The position numbers and the translations under genes were made by a program. Below the pieces are notes generated by a model, which worked only from the letters and a program-made list of their open reading frames with translations, ran no database searches and was not told where the DNA came from. A stretch of 64,000 nucleotides of DNA, from the NCBI GenBank assembly GCA_020883125.1, contig JAHREW010000002.1, positions 77,940-141,939 on the forward strand. The letters run 5' to 3'. The DNA is from Microcoleus sp. CAWBG506 (GTDB lineage Bacteria; Cyanobacteriota; Cyanobacteriia; Cyanobacteriales; Microcoleaceae). Shown piece after piece: positions 7,013-16,656 of the stretch (positions within the stretch are counted from its first letter, which is position 1; the number at the start of each line of letters is the position of its first letter).

Positions 7013-10000
7013 ATGATTAATTCACACTACCAAGAAGATACACCAGGGCTGGAAAACAAAAATTCGTTGCAAACTCTCGCCCGGACTCTCAAAATGTCTC
7101 AGGGGCAGTTTTCTCTGACTTTGGTACGCTGCAATTACGGTGTTCTCCGAGAGCAAATTGTCAGACAATTGCACCAAGCTTGTGCGGTGGAGGTGCGAGA
7201 AATTTTTCTCCCTGCATCTGTGAAAACTCTTTACACTACCATAGAAGCAGAACTTGCTGGTAGCCAGCCCCAGGCTTTGATGGTGTTTGGATTAGAGTCG
7301 GTAAATGCGATCGATAAAGTGCTGACTTCTACCAACTATGTGAGGGAAGAATTTCGCAATAACTTTCCCTTTCCGGTGGTGCTGTGGGTGACAGACAAAA
7401 TTTTAAAAAAACTGATTCGCTTAGTCACAGATATTGAAAGTTGGACGACAACTATTGAATTTGTACTCCGCCCCGATGAGTTAGTAGACTTTTTAGGAAA
7501 AAGTGCCGATCGCATTTTTTCCGGTATTTTAGAAAACGGCAATTGGCGTCTAACTAATTCTGCCCTTCTGGGTACTGGTGCCTTGACTGAATTAGAGTCA
7601 GCCCGGAAAGATTTGGAAACTTCCGATATCCGCTTGGAACCAGCGATTGAAGCTAGTTTACAGTTTCTGCGCGGCCGCAACGAATATGCTTGTCAGCGCA
7701 TCGATACTGCCATTAAATTATATCATGAAAGTCTCAATTTTTGGAAGTATCAAGTAGGATTACTTGGTCAGCAAACAGAATTTAGTAACTTGTTATTTAC
7801 GATTCACCCAGCACCCGTATTAGAGGGAATTCTGCTCTTTCACATCGGACTTTGCTACCGATTTCAAGCAGAAGAGCATCGTAAAGGGAACCGTCCTTAC
7901 TGGACGGAAGCTAAAAATTATTTTCAAGAATCTATTGATGTTTTAGAAATAGCCGGACAGCAGGATGCTGTTGGTAAATTTATCAATCAATTAGGCGAAG
8001 TATTACAGTATTTAGAAGATTGGGATGCACTCTGGAATTTAGCTATCAAAGCTCGGAGGTTACATCAAAACATGGAAAATTCAGCAGTTAATTTAGCTCA
8101 AGATTATGGTTTTTTGGCTAAGGTAGCCTTAGAGCAAAAAAATTGGCAAGGGGCTAAGGAATGGGCTTTAGTGGCTCTAGATGTTCTGAACTCCAATTTA
8201 GATACCGCTGGACAAGGAACCTCGTTAAAGTCCCAGCATCAAGGCTTGTACCTGTTAATTTTAGCAGAAGCAGAGAAGGAAATTGGTGAAATTGAACAGG
8301 CGATCGCACATCTAGAAATGGCGCGAGCCCAAACCCCACCTTGCTACAACCCGCAGTTGTATTTGCGAGTCTTAGAACTGCTGCGATCGGTTTATTTTCA
8401 ACGAGGGGAATATCTCCAAGCATTTCAAGTTAAGCAAGATTATCGATCGATCGAACATACCTATCGTTTCCGAGCTTTTATTGGTGCAGGAAAGTTGCAG
8501 CCTCACAGACAAGCAATTAATCCCACCACAGAAACTGTTACTGTCAATACTACAATTGCTGATGAAATTACTGCTTCCGGCAGAGAACAAGACCTCAACC
8601 GTTTGATAGCTAGGATGAACAGCGCCCAAAACAAATTAACAGTAATTTACGGTCAATCGGGAGTTGGTAAAAGTTCCATGGTCACGGGGGGATTAGTACC
8701 GGCGCTGAAACAAAAAAAGATAGAAAACCGCACTGTTTTACCAGTATTGCTACAAGTTTACAATAATTGGCCGCGGGAATTGACCAGACAGTTATCTGCT
8801 AGCAAATCAGAAATATTCGAGCGAGTAATTGCCGAAGATAGGCTAGGTTCAATCGAAGTCGAATCGGAAGGTGAAACCAGGGAAAAAAATGACTCTTTAA
8901 TGGCGATATTAAATACTCCCGAAAATCCCCCTACCGAAGATAAAATTGTTCCAGAACAGCCTGTAGAAATAATCCTCAAAAAACAGACTATAGAATACGA
9001 TAAAATCATCAAAGAATTGCAAATAAATGCAGAACATCTAGTCACAGTTCTCATATTTGACCAATTTGAAGAATTTTTCTTTGTGTGGAAAGAACAAGCA
9101 GAAAGGGAAATATTCTTTGAGTTCTTGCGGGAATGCTTAAAAATCAAATACTTAAAAATTATCCTATCTTTACGGGAAGACTATTTGCATTATTTGCTGG
9201 AATTTTGCCGACCCAAAAGCAATCAACAAATCATCAACAATGATATTTTAAGTGACATTCTCAGCAAAGATATTTTGTTTTATCTAGGCAATTTTTCGGT
9301 AGCAGATGCTACCGCGATTATTCGGAGTTTAACTCAACGTTCTCAGTTTTATTTGGAAGCTAGATTAATCGAAGAATTGGTCAAAAATTTAGCAGGAGAC
9401 TTGGGAGAAGTTCGCCCCATAGAACTACAAGTTGTCGGTGCCCAACTTCAACAAGATGACATTACCACCTTAACTAAATATCAGGAACTAGGCAATCATC
9501 CTAAACAAAAATTAGTAGCCAAATTTCTCGAAGAAGTCATCCAAGACTGTGGTCCAGAAAATGAAGGAGCAGCCCGTAGAGTTTTGTACTTGCTGACGGA
9601 TGAAGATGATATCCGTCCTCTGAAAACTCGTGCCGAACTAGCCTTAGATTTAGCCACCTTTGAAGAAGCTGATAAATTAGATTTAGTCTTAGAATTGTTG
9701 GTAAAATCGGGTTTAATTTTTCGTTGGACAGAACTGCCAGCCGAGCTTTATCAGTTAGTTCACGACTATCTAGTTGGTTTTATCCGCCAGCAACAGGAAT
9801 TAGATAAAAAAGCTGAATTTGAGGAACTACGAAAACAGCACAAAATTAATAGAGATGTCATCGAACAACTCCGCAAGGAAAAAGAACTAAATGCCCTGCT
9901 TTCAGAATCCAGAGACAAACAGCGCCAAGCTAAAGAAAAACAGCATGAGGCTGAGGCTAAACTCTACGAAAATCGCAAATGGCAACTGCGATTAGCAGTG

Positions 10001-12208
10001 CTGGGAGTGGTAGGATTAACTGGTCTTTCTGGCCTAGCGCTTTATCAAACAAAAGTAGGAGACGAAGCGCGACAACAGGCTGAAAAAGCTCGCACTGATG
10101 CCCTAGATTCGGGTTCGCGTGCTCTCGTGCTTTCTAATGAAAAAGACCAAATGGGAATCTTGGAAACCAGTGTGAAAATAGCCAAAGATTCTGTCAATAG
10201 TACAGCCTTACCTCTGGATACTAAAAACCAGATTGCAGAAAGACTCAGACGAGCAGTTTCTGGTGTGCAAGAATACAATAGTTTTGATCGGCACACCAAC
10301 TTTGTTTTGGATGTGAGTGTCAGTCCTGATGGCAATAAAGTTGCTTCAGCAAGTGCGGACAAAACGGTTAAATTGTGGAGCAAAGAAGGTATATTATTAA
10401 ATACTTTTAATCACAGCGATGGTGTCACGAGTGTTACTTTTAGTCCCGATGGCAAAACCATTGCTACTGGTTGTGGCGATGGCAAAATTAGAATTTGGCA
10501 GTTAGATAATAATAAAAAGCCCATGGCCACTTTAGAAGGTCACAAAGATATAGTTACCAGCGTCAGTTTCAGTCCCGACGGCAAAACCATCGCTTCGGGT
10601 AGTTACGACAATACTATCAAAATCTGGAACATCCCCAGCCAAAAATTGCTACAAACTTTAACCGGACACAAAGACTTGGTACTTGGTGTCAGATTCAGTC
10701 CCGACGGCGACACAATTGCTTCCGCAAGTGCGGACAAAACTATCAAACTTTGGGACAAAGAAGGTAAAAGCGATAAATTTAAAACTATACCCAAAAATTT
10801 AAATAAGCATTCTGACATTGTTTACAGTGTCAATTTTAGTCCCAATGGTAAAGAAATAGTCTCGGCAAGTGCGGACACCACAGTCAAAATTTGGAATCGA
10901 GAAGGAAAGGAAATTAAGACGATTAAAGGACACAACGAAGAAGTTGTGAGTGCGAGTTTTAGTCGCGATGGCAACAAGATTGTCAGTGGTAGTGCGGATA
11001 ACACTCTGAAAGTTTGGAGTCGCACCGGCACTTTGCTGAACACTTTTCGAGGTCATCAGGATGACGTGAGGGCAGTAACTTTCAGTCGCGATGGCACTAT
11101 TGTTTCGGCAAGCAAAGACCAAATGGTTAAAAGTTGGAAACCGAACAATACTCCTTTGAATCAAATTTTGGCTGGGCACGGTGACTGGGTGAATAAAGTT
11201 AGTTTGAGTTCAGATGGCAAAATAATTGCTTCTGCTAGCAGAGACAAAACTGTGAAACTTTGGCTGGCTAATGGTAGTTTGTTGAGAAGTTTAGTAGGTC
11301 ACGAAAATTCTGTTAATGGGGTGAGTATTGCGCCGGACAATCGCACCATTGCTTCGGCCAGCGATGACAAAACAGTGAAAGTATGGAGTATAGATGGGAA
11401 ACTGTTAGATACTCTCCCGCACGGCGACATTGTTAACAGCGTGAGTTTTAGTCCTGATGGCAAAATAATTGCCACAGGAAGCGATGATAATAAATTGTAC
11501 CTTTGGCGTTGGCAGAATGGTCGGGCAACTGCGATCGCCAAACTAGACCACATGAATCAGGTAGTGAGAGTAAGTTTCAGCCCCGATGGTAAAACCATTG
11601 CTGCACTGACAAACTACAAGCCAGAACCCAAAAAAAATCCTTTAAAAGTTGCAGCAACCAAGAAAGTTTACCTGTGGCAAATTAATGGTATGTCGGCAAA
11701 ATTGCTGACTACTCTGGACCACGACAATAGTGTTAAGGATGTTACTTTCAGTCCTGATGGAAAAACCATTGCTACGGGTTGTGCTGACCAAAAAGTTTAC
11801 TTGTGGAATTTTGATGGGAAAAAAGCAGTTTTAGCCGAAAAATATAACCACAGCGATAGTGTGGAAAATGTTAGTTTCAGTCCGGACGGGAAGTTAATGG
11901 CGGCTGGTGCGGGCAATACTCTTAAATTATGGAATTTTGATGGTCGGAAGGCGACGCTATCTAAGACTTTGGAATCTAGCTATCGGATGTTTAGCGTTAC
12001 TTTTAGTTCTGATAGTAAGACTCTGGCTTTTGCTATGGATAGAAATGTGGTTATGTGGCCGGTTGAAAATTTAGAATTGAATCAAATAATTGCTAAGACT
12101 TGCGATTGGCTGGGGGATTATTTGAAGAACCATCAAAATGTGACTAAGGGCGATAAAAAGCTTTGTGTTGGGTTGGGTAATCAGGGTTTAAATAAGGGCG
12201 ATAGATAA
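7013..12208 (+). CDS. TPR-STAND NTPase-WD40 protein (14 WD repeats)
   Basis: 1731 residues from the ATG at 7013; a TTG 102 bp upstream is possible but adds no recognisable domain. The order is: an N-terminal alpha/beta region (~15-210) reading like a STAND-related ATPase lacking a P-loop; TPR-like helices (~225-500); an active P-loop NTPase with Walker A GQSGVGKSS at ~547 and Walker B LIFDQFEEF near Asp683; coiled coil (~925-985); a transmembrane helix (~992-1012); and 14 WD40 repeats (~1092-1690), enough for two 7-blade propellers. STAND proteins are signal-triggered oligomerising switches used in regulation, immunity or cell death. Here WD40 blades are the likely sensor. No separate effector enzyme is visible, so its output is unknown. 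Confidence 0.88.
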   Translation: MINSHYQEDTPGLENKNSLQTLARTLKMSQGQFSLTLVRCNYGVLREQIVRQLHQACAVEVREIFLPASVKTLYTTIEAELAGSQPQALMVFGLESVNAIDKVLTSTNYVREEFRNNFPFPVVLWVTDKILKKLIRLVTDIESWTTTIEFVLRPDELVDFLGKSADRIFSGILENGNWRLTNSALLGTGALTELESARKDLETSDIRLEPAIEASLQFLRGRNEYACQRIDTAIKLYHESLNFWKYQVGLLGQQTEFSNLLFTIHPAPVLEGILLFHIGLCYRFQAEEHRKGNRPYWTEAKNYFQESIDVLEIAGQQDAVGKFINQLGEVLQYLEDWDALWNLAIKARRLHQNMENSAVNLAQDYGFLAKVALEQKNWQGAKEWALVALDVLNSNLDTAGQGTSLKSQHQGLYLLILAEAEKEIGEIEQAIAHLEMARAQTPPCYNPQLYLRVLELLRSVYFQRGEYLQAFQVKQDYRSIEHTYRFRAFIGAGKLQPHRQAINPTTETVTVNTTIADEITASGREQDLNRLIARMNSAQNKLTVIYGQSGVGKSSMVTGGLVPALKQKKIENRTVLPVLLQVYNNWPRELTRQLSASKSEIFERVIAEDRLGSIEVESEGETREKNDSLMAILNTPENPPTEDKIVPEQPVEIILKKQTIEYDKIIKELQINAEHLVTVLIFDQFEEFFFVWKEQAEREIFFEFLRECLKIKYLKIILSLREDYLHYLLEFCRPKSNQQIINNDILSDILSKDILFYLGNFSVADATAIIRSLTQRSQFYLEARLIEELVKNLAGDLGEVRPIELQVVGAQLQQDDITTLTKYQELGNHPKQKLVAKFLEEVIQDCGPENEGAARRVLYLLTDEDDIRPLKTRAELALDLATFEEADKLDLVLELLVKSGLIFRWTELPAELYQLVHDYLVGFIRQQQELDKKAEFEELRKQHKINRDVIEQLRKEKELNALLSESRDKQRQAKEKQHEAEAKLYENRKWQLRLAVLGVVGLTGLSGLALYQTKVGDEARQQAEKARTDALDSGSRALVLSNEKDQMGILETSVKIAKDSVNSTALPLDTKNQIAERLRRAVSGVQEYNSFDRHTNFVLDVSVSPDGNKVASASADKTVKLWSKEGILLNTFNHSDGVTSVTFSPDGKTIATGCGDGKIRIWQLDNNKKPMATLEGHKDIVTSVSFSPDGKTIASGSYDNTIKIWNIPSQKLLQTLTGHKDLVLGVRFSPDGDTIASASADKTIKLWDKEGKSDKFKTIPKNLNKHSDIVYSVNFSPNGKEIVSASADTTVKIWNREGKEIKTIKGHNEEVVSASFSRDGNKIVSGSADNTLKVWSRTGTLLNTFRGHQDDVRAVTFSRDGTIVSASKDQMVKSWKPNNTPLNQILAGHGDWVNKVSLSSDGKIIASASRDKTVKLWLANGSLLRSLVGHENSVNGVSIAPDNRTIASASDDKTVKVWSIDGKLLDTLPHGDIVNSVSFSPDGKIIATGSDDNKLYLWRWQNGRATAIAKLDHMNQVVRVSFSPDGKTIAALTNYKPEPKKNPLKVAATKKVYLWQINGMSAKLLTTLDHDNSVKDVTFSPDGKTIATGCADQKVYLWNFDGKKAVLAEKYNHSDSVENVSFSPDGKLMAAGAGNTLKLWNFDGRKATLSKTLESSYRMFSVTFSSDSKTLAFAMDRNVVMWPVENLELNQIIAKTCDWLGDYLKNHQNVTKGDKKLCVGLGNQGLNKGDR

Positions 12209-12222
12209 AATTATCTAGATGA

Positions 12223-12399
12223 CTAAAGTCCTCACTATAAACCTGTGAGGGTGGGAGCATCCCAATTTTGCATGGGCGAAGCATGACCGCAGATAATTTA
12301 TGAGTTAAAAGCAGAGATTTACGGAGGTCATGCTTCGCCCCTACGGATATATTTGCCAAAATGGGATGCTCCCGTGAGGGTTGTTAGTAAGGACTTTAG
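12223..12399. repeat. MITE-like palindromic element, copy A
   Basis: Ends are inverted (CTAAAGTCCTCACT against AGTAAGGACTTTAG), with an inner inverted pair GCATCCCA...GGCGAAGCATGACC. A second copy lies at 31144-31291 in the opposite orientation. There are no coding frames. The rest of the 12209-12500 gap shows only the FdhF-gene leader. Confidence 0.75.
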
Positions 12400-12500
12400 G
12401 AACCGAACAGAGTTATAATAAATCTATCTATTGGCTAATCTTTATAGTAAGAAATTTACGGTAAAATTCCAGTAGTCAATTCAACAGCGAGGTAAGCCCG

Positions 12501-14774
12501 ATGGACACCAACTCACAAAATGTCCAACCAGTTCCGCCATTCAACGAGAAAAATCAGGAAACGCCAGAGATAGGTGGCGGTTTGCCGGTAATTGAGTTTT
12601 GGGTCGAACATACCTTGTCACCGGAAGGCCCAAAACTTTGGAAAACTTTGCTGCATAAAAGTGCGTGTTTGTCTTGTTCTTGGGGCACGGGTGGCCAAAA
12701 AGGAGGCTTTACCAACGAAGAGGGTGAAAAGCTTCAGCGCTGTATGAAAAGTGTGGAAGCAATTTCAGCGGAGATTAAACCTGCTGTCTCCAGTCACTTG
12801 TTTGCAAACCAGAGTATTTCCCAACTTCAACAATTAACTTCCATGGAAGCTGACAGGCTGGGAAGGCTTGGTTTTCCGATGATTTTGCGGGCGGGAAAGT
12901 CTCATTACGATCGCATTTCTTGGCAAGAGGTTTATGAGATTGCCGCCGATGCTTTGCGAAAAACCCCGGAACGAGTGGCATCTTATAGTTCTGGTCGCTC
13001 CTCCAATGAGGCGGCTTTTTTGCTGCAATTGATGATGCGATCGCTAGGTTCTAACAATTTAGCAGATTGTTCCGATCTGTGTCATGCTCCTTCTACCACC
13101 GGGTTAAACGAAATGTTTAGTACCCGCACTTCGGTGGTGAGTCTAGAAAATTTGAAACAAGCAGATTGCGTGGTACTTGCAGGGACTAATTCTGCTTACA
13201 ATCATCCCCGCTTAATGAACGAGTTGATTAAAATCCGTGACAAAGGCGGTAAAATAATTGTGATTAACCCCATGATGGAAATTGGGTTAGTCAAGTTTGG
13301 TTCTCCCGCGTTTCCAGTCAAGTCACTGATTCCTGGTTCCGAGATTTCTTCCCTATACTTGCAACCAATTCCCGGTAGCGATACAGCGCTATTTGTGGGG
13401 ATTCAAAAGTCTGTAATGGAACAAGGATTGCTGGATGAAAATTATTTAAAAGCCTACACAGAAGGCTGGGAAGCAGTAGTACAACAAGCCCGCGAAACTA
13501 CTTGGGAAACGATTACTGAAACTTGTGGAGTTTCCCGCGCTGAAATTGAAGCCGCGGCCACAATTATCGGTAGTTCCAAGCGAGTTGTCTTTGGTTGGGC
13601 GATGGGAATTACCCAACATGATAACGGTGTAGATAATGTTTTCAGTATTGCCAATACTGCCTTAATGACCGGAAATGTCGGTAAAGAAGGGGCGGGATTA
13701 ATGCCGGTGAGGGGACATTCAAACGTCCAAGGATTTGGCTCTATGGGCGTGACAGTGAAGCTGAAAAAAGAAATCCAAGAAGCTTTAGAAAAACTGTTGG
13801 ATCGTCCCCTCAGTCGCGTTAAGGGCTACGAAACGCGATCGCTCATTGAAGCAGCAGATGCAGGGAAAGTCGATACGCTGATTTGTCTGGGCGGTAATTT
13901 GTATGGGGCTAATCCAGATTCTACTCAAGCAAAACGCGCGTTAGGTAAAGTTGAAACTATTATTTACCTCGCCACTAAACCGAATTTAGGGCATTTTCAC
14001 GGATTGGCTAAACACAATACAATTGTGATTCCGGTTTTAAATAGATTTGAAAATCCTCACAAAACCACTGTGGAAGCTGGGAATAATTTTGTGCGTTTCA
14101 ATGATGAGGGTAAAACTCATCTGACTGATGCTGATTTGATTCCTGAAGTGACATTTTTAACAGAATTAGCTAGCAGAATTCACGGTACTTATCCCGTTGA
14201 TTGGCGCAAACTTCAGGACACAAAATATGTGAGAAAACTGATTGCTCAAACTATTCCTGGCTATGAAAAAATTGGGGAAATTGATGAAAATAACGAGGAA
14301 TTTACCATTAGTGGTCGCATTTTTACCGAACCTAAATTCCCTACAGAGTCTGGTAAAGCAAAGATGTTTATCACGCCTTTACCTCATCTGAAACTACCGG
14401 AAGCGCAAGAGTTTGGAGTGTCACCATCAGTGCGGGGTATCGTTGTGGCATTGATGACGGGGCGCAGCTATTCTCAGCATAATACTGTGGTTTACAAAAT
14501 TGATGACAAGTATCGGGGAATGCCACACCGGAATTGCATTTTGATGAATCCTACGGATGCAAAAAGTGCTGGTTTGCAAGAACATCAGCGGGTTACGGTG
14601 CAGGGAAATGTGGGAAAAATGGAGAATGTTGAGGTGATTTATGGGGCGGTGCGTGTGGGTGCTGCTTTGATGTTTTATCCTGAAGTTAATGTGATTTTCC
14701 ACCCGGAGATTGAAAAGCGATCGGGCACGCCTGCTTATAAGCGTGTACCTGCTTTTGTTTATGCGGCAGGGTAA
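12501..14774 (+). CDS. FdhF/YdeP-family molybdopterin oxidoreductase
   Basis: 757 residues. It has the CLSCSWGTGG N-terminal motif of the YdeP subgroup of formate-dehydrogenase-like enzymes, in place of the full 4Fe-4S cysteine set of FdhF. The bis-MGD-binding region covers most of the chain (SYSSGRSSNEAAFLLQLMMR, GTNSAYNHPR, GNVGKEGAGLMPVRGHSNVQG), and the C-terminal cap is a molydopterin dinucleotide-binding domain (LMTGRSYSQHNT). Its substrate is not known; family members have been linked to acid resistance, and no partner subunits, formate transporters or accessory genes are adjacent. It starts at ATG with AGGTAA upstream. It converges on the metalloprotease. Confidence 0.88.
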   Translation: MDTNSQNVQPVPPFNEKNQETPEIGGGLPVIEFWVEHTLSPEGPKLWKTLLHKSACLSCSWGTGGQKGGFTNEEGEKLQRCMKSVEAISAEIKPAVSSHLFANQSISQLQQLTSMEADRLGRLGFPMILRAGKSHYDRISWQEVYEIAADALRKTPERVASYSSGRSSNEAAFLLQLMMRSLGSNNLADCSDLCHAPSTTGLNEMFSTRTSVVSLENLKQADCVVLAGTNSAYNHPRLMNELIKIRDKGGKIIVINPMMEIGLVKFGSPAFPVKSLIPGSEISSLYLQPIPGSDTALFVGIQKSVMEQGLLDENYLKAYTEGWEAVVQQARETTWETITETCGVSRAEIEAAATIIGSSKRVVFGWAMGITQHDNGVDNVFSIANTALMTGNVGKEGAGLMPVRGHSNVQGFGSMGVTVKLKKEIQEALEKLLDRPLSRVKGYETRSLIEAADAGKVDTLICLGGNLYGANPDSTQAKRALGKVETIIYLATKPNLGHFHGLAKHNTIVIPVLNRFENPHKTTVEAGNNFVRFNDEGKTHLTDADLIPEVTFLTELASRIHGTYPVDWRKLQDTKYVRKLIAQTIPGYEKIGEIDENNEEFTISGRIFTEPKFPTESGKAKMFITPLPHLKLPEAQEFGVSPSVRGIVVALMTGRSYSQHNTVVYKIDDKYRGMPHRNCILMNPTDAKSAGLQEHQRVTVQGNVGKMENVEVIYGAVRVGAALMFYPEVNVIFHPEIEKRSGTPAYKRVPAFVYAAG

Positions 14775-14831
14775 AAACAGCGTACTTAGAGCTCCGATTT
14801 TTTGCAGCAGCGGGGTTCAAAAAAACATACT

Positions 14832-16403
14832 TTAAGTAACTAAAAAATCGAATTTCCCGATCGCACTTATGGGAGTTCCGGGCAACTCGACCAAGACTTG
14901 TCCGGTGCTACCGAGCTTAATTTCAGTACCATTAGCTGAAGGTACGATCGACAGTTGCTCGAATTTCAAACCTTGAACCAAGGCCAGGTAGTCAAAACCA
15001 TCGGCAAAATCAAGAATTGTATCTGTACCCCCATCCGGCTGTAACACAATGCGATCGCGACCGAAACCAGTGATAATGGTATCGTTCCCCTGACCGCCCC
15101 AGAGCACATCGTCACCGCCGGCACCAGTTAACACATCGCTGCCTTTGTTGCCATAAAGATAGTCATTGCCTTCGCCACCATCCAAAGTATCGTTTTGTCG
15201 CAGCCCAGTAATCGTGTCGTCCCCCGCACCGCCTAGAATATTGTTAGCTAATTCGTTTCCAACTGCCTCGTCATTTCCCGGCGAACCCACCAGATTTTCG
15301 ATATTCGCACCAAAAGCAATGTAGATGCCAAAGTTTTCAGTTGTATAAATGCGATCGGGATCGGCACCTGGTGGCAACTGCGAAGGTTCTAAATAGTAGT
15401 TGAGATCTCCCAAAGCGCTCTTTGCTGTTAGCGGCTTACCCTGATTCATGTCCAAACGATAAACATCGTTGGCAGGCAGTTCCGAAAAGTCCAAAGTATC
15501 ACTACCACCGCCGTCCCAGATAGTTTGAACGGTATTGAAATTACTGCTGTCAAATTTGTAAACATTATCGCCGCCGTTCCAGTCGCGGAGGGTGCCGTAG
15601 AGATACTGCAAGGCCCGAATGTCATAAGGCATCAAACTCCGGGGATTTTCGGCGTTGGGGTCGTTAAATCTTTTATATGCGGCATTGTAGGACATGATCG
15701 TATTTCTGGTGTTGTCCTTGTCCAATGGAAGATAGGGACCGTCTGCGGAGTTTGCTGTTCCATTGCTGCCGAAGTTGTAGTTGCCGGGGTGCTTTAAACC
15801 CATGGCGTGACCGATTTCATGAATTAAAGTATAGTAACCGTAACTGCCGGGGCCTGTGGAAAAAGCTGTTTCCGGATCGTTTTCATAGAGCTTTTGAAGG
15901 TGGATGGCGCCACCGCGCAACAAACCCGGACGATAACCGTAGGCATAGCCCTCAGCACCCGGCCCGTCGGAAAACATAATTCTGATGTTGCTTTGGGCGG
16001 AGTCTGGAACTTCTACAAAGTTGAGTGGCAAGACTGTGGCGTAATTGTCCCGCAAGATTTGACGGATATTCTGTTTGATGCCATCGTTAACTTCCTGAAT
16101 ATTAGTTTCGCTGGTATATGCAAAATAACTTTTCGCGCTCTCAGCAGTCACAAAACTGTAGGTGAGGGTGCCACCGGGAGCAACGTTCCATTTTGCTGGC
16201 TGTTGGGGGTTGATGCTGCTGCTGTCGAGCAGAGCATCGATATCGTTAGAGTTGCTGAAGGTGAAAGCTTGAGCGGCCGAACGCTCGGCGCTGGCATCTG
16301 AGGTTTCAGGGCGGCTGTCACAGAGCGGACAGCTATGTTTTGAAGTGTTTTGCAACAAATCTGAATTGTTATTAGTGAAATCGCTCAGATTGTAAACAGA
16401 CAT
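14832..16403 (-). CDS. serralysin-like M10 metalloprotease with RTX repeats
   Basis: 523 residues from the ATG at 16403, which has GGAAGG at proper spacing; an ATG five codons earlier is less likely. The zinc motif HEIGHAMGLKHP lies near residue 194, with a Met-turn TIMSYNA about 45 residues later, typical of metzincins. The C-terminal third holds calcium-binding RTX nonapeptides (GGAGDDTI, GGEGNDYL, GAGGDDVL, GGQGNDTI) and ends in a type I secretion-like tail with no signal peptide. The function is extracellular proteolysis after calcium folding. No ABC exporter genes are in the window. The family is well defined; the substrate is unknown. Confidence 0.93.
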   Translation of the reverse strand: MSVYNLSDFTNNNSDLLQNTSKHSCPLCDSRPETSDASAERSAAQAFTFSNSNDIDALLDSSSINPQQPAKWNVAPGGTLTYSFVTAESAKSYFAYTSETNIQEVNDGIKQNIRQILRDNYATVLPLNFVEVPDSAQSNIRIMFSDGPGAEGYAYGYRPGLLRGGAIHLQKLYENDPETAFSTGPGSYGYYTLIHEIGHAMGLKHPGNYNFGSNGTANSADGPYLPLDKDNTRNTIMSYNAAYKRFNDPNAENPRSLMPYDIRALQYLYGTLRDWNGGDNVYKFDSSNFNTVQTIWDGGGSDTLDFSELPANDVYRLDMNQGKPLTAKSALGDLNYYLEPSQLPPGADPDRIYTTENFGIYIAFGANIENLVGSPGNDEAVGNELANNILGGAGDDTITGLRQNDTLDGGEGNDYLYGNKGSDVLTGAGGDDVLWGGQGNDTIITGFGRDRIVLQPDGGTDTILDFADGFDYLALVQGLKFEQLSIVPSANGTEIKLGSTGQVLVELPGTPISAIGKFDFLVT

Positions 16404-16521
16404 GAGCTTTCCTTCCAATTCGAGATAAAAGAATGTTTATTACTATTATCAATTAAGCAGATATCAAAGTCAATTCATAAAAGTCATGACTTTGGATTCA
16501 TAAAAATCATATTTATCAATA

Positions 16522-16640
16522 ATAGTCGGACACGGCAGTGCCGTTTCCTTACCACAACATAATCTCGCATTAATAGTCGGACACGGCAATGCCGTTTCCC
16601 TACCCAGATTAATTGTAGGGAAACGGCATTGCCGTATCCG
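16522..16640. repeat. direct and inverted CGGCAATGCCG repeats
   Basis: Two direct copies of AATAGTCGGACACGGCA-TGCCGTTTCC (16520 and 16571) are followed by an inverted one (TAGGGAAACGGCATTGCCGT, about 16615). Each contains a self-complementary GGCA-TGCC core, so strong hairpins can form. The 16419-16656 gap holds this block and no gene. Confidence 0.7.
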
Positions 16641-16656
16641 GATTTCTCGCTTGCTA

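Noticed and set aside
10045..11553. Several open frames antisense to the WD40 repeats
   Set aside because: They arise from the repeated codon pattern of the WD40 blades, overlap a well-supported gene and look like no known protein.
15894..16301. 135-residue plus-strand frame
   Set aside because: Antisense to the metalloprotease, which has a full zinc site and RTX repeats.
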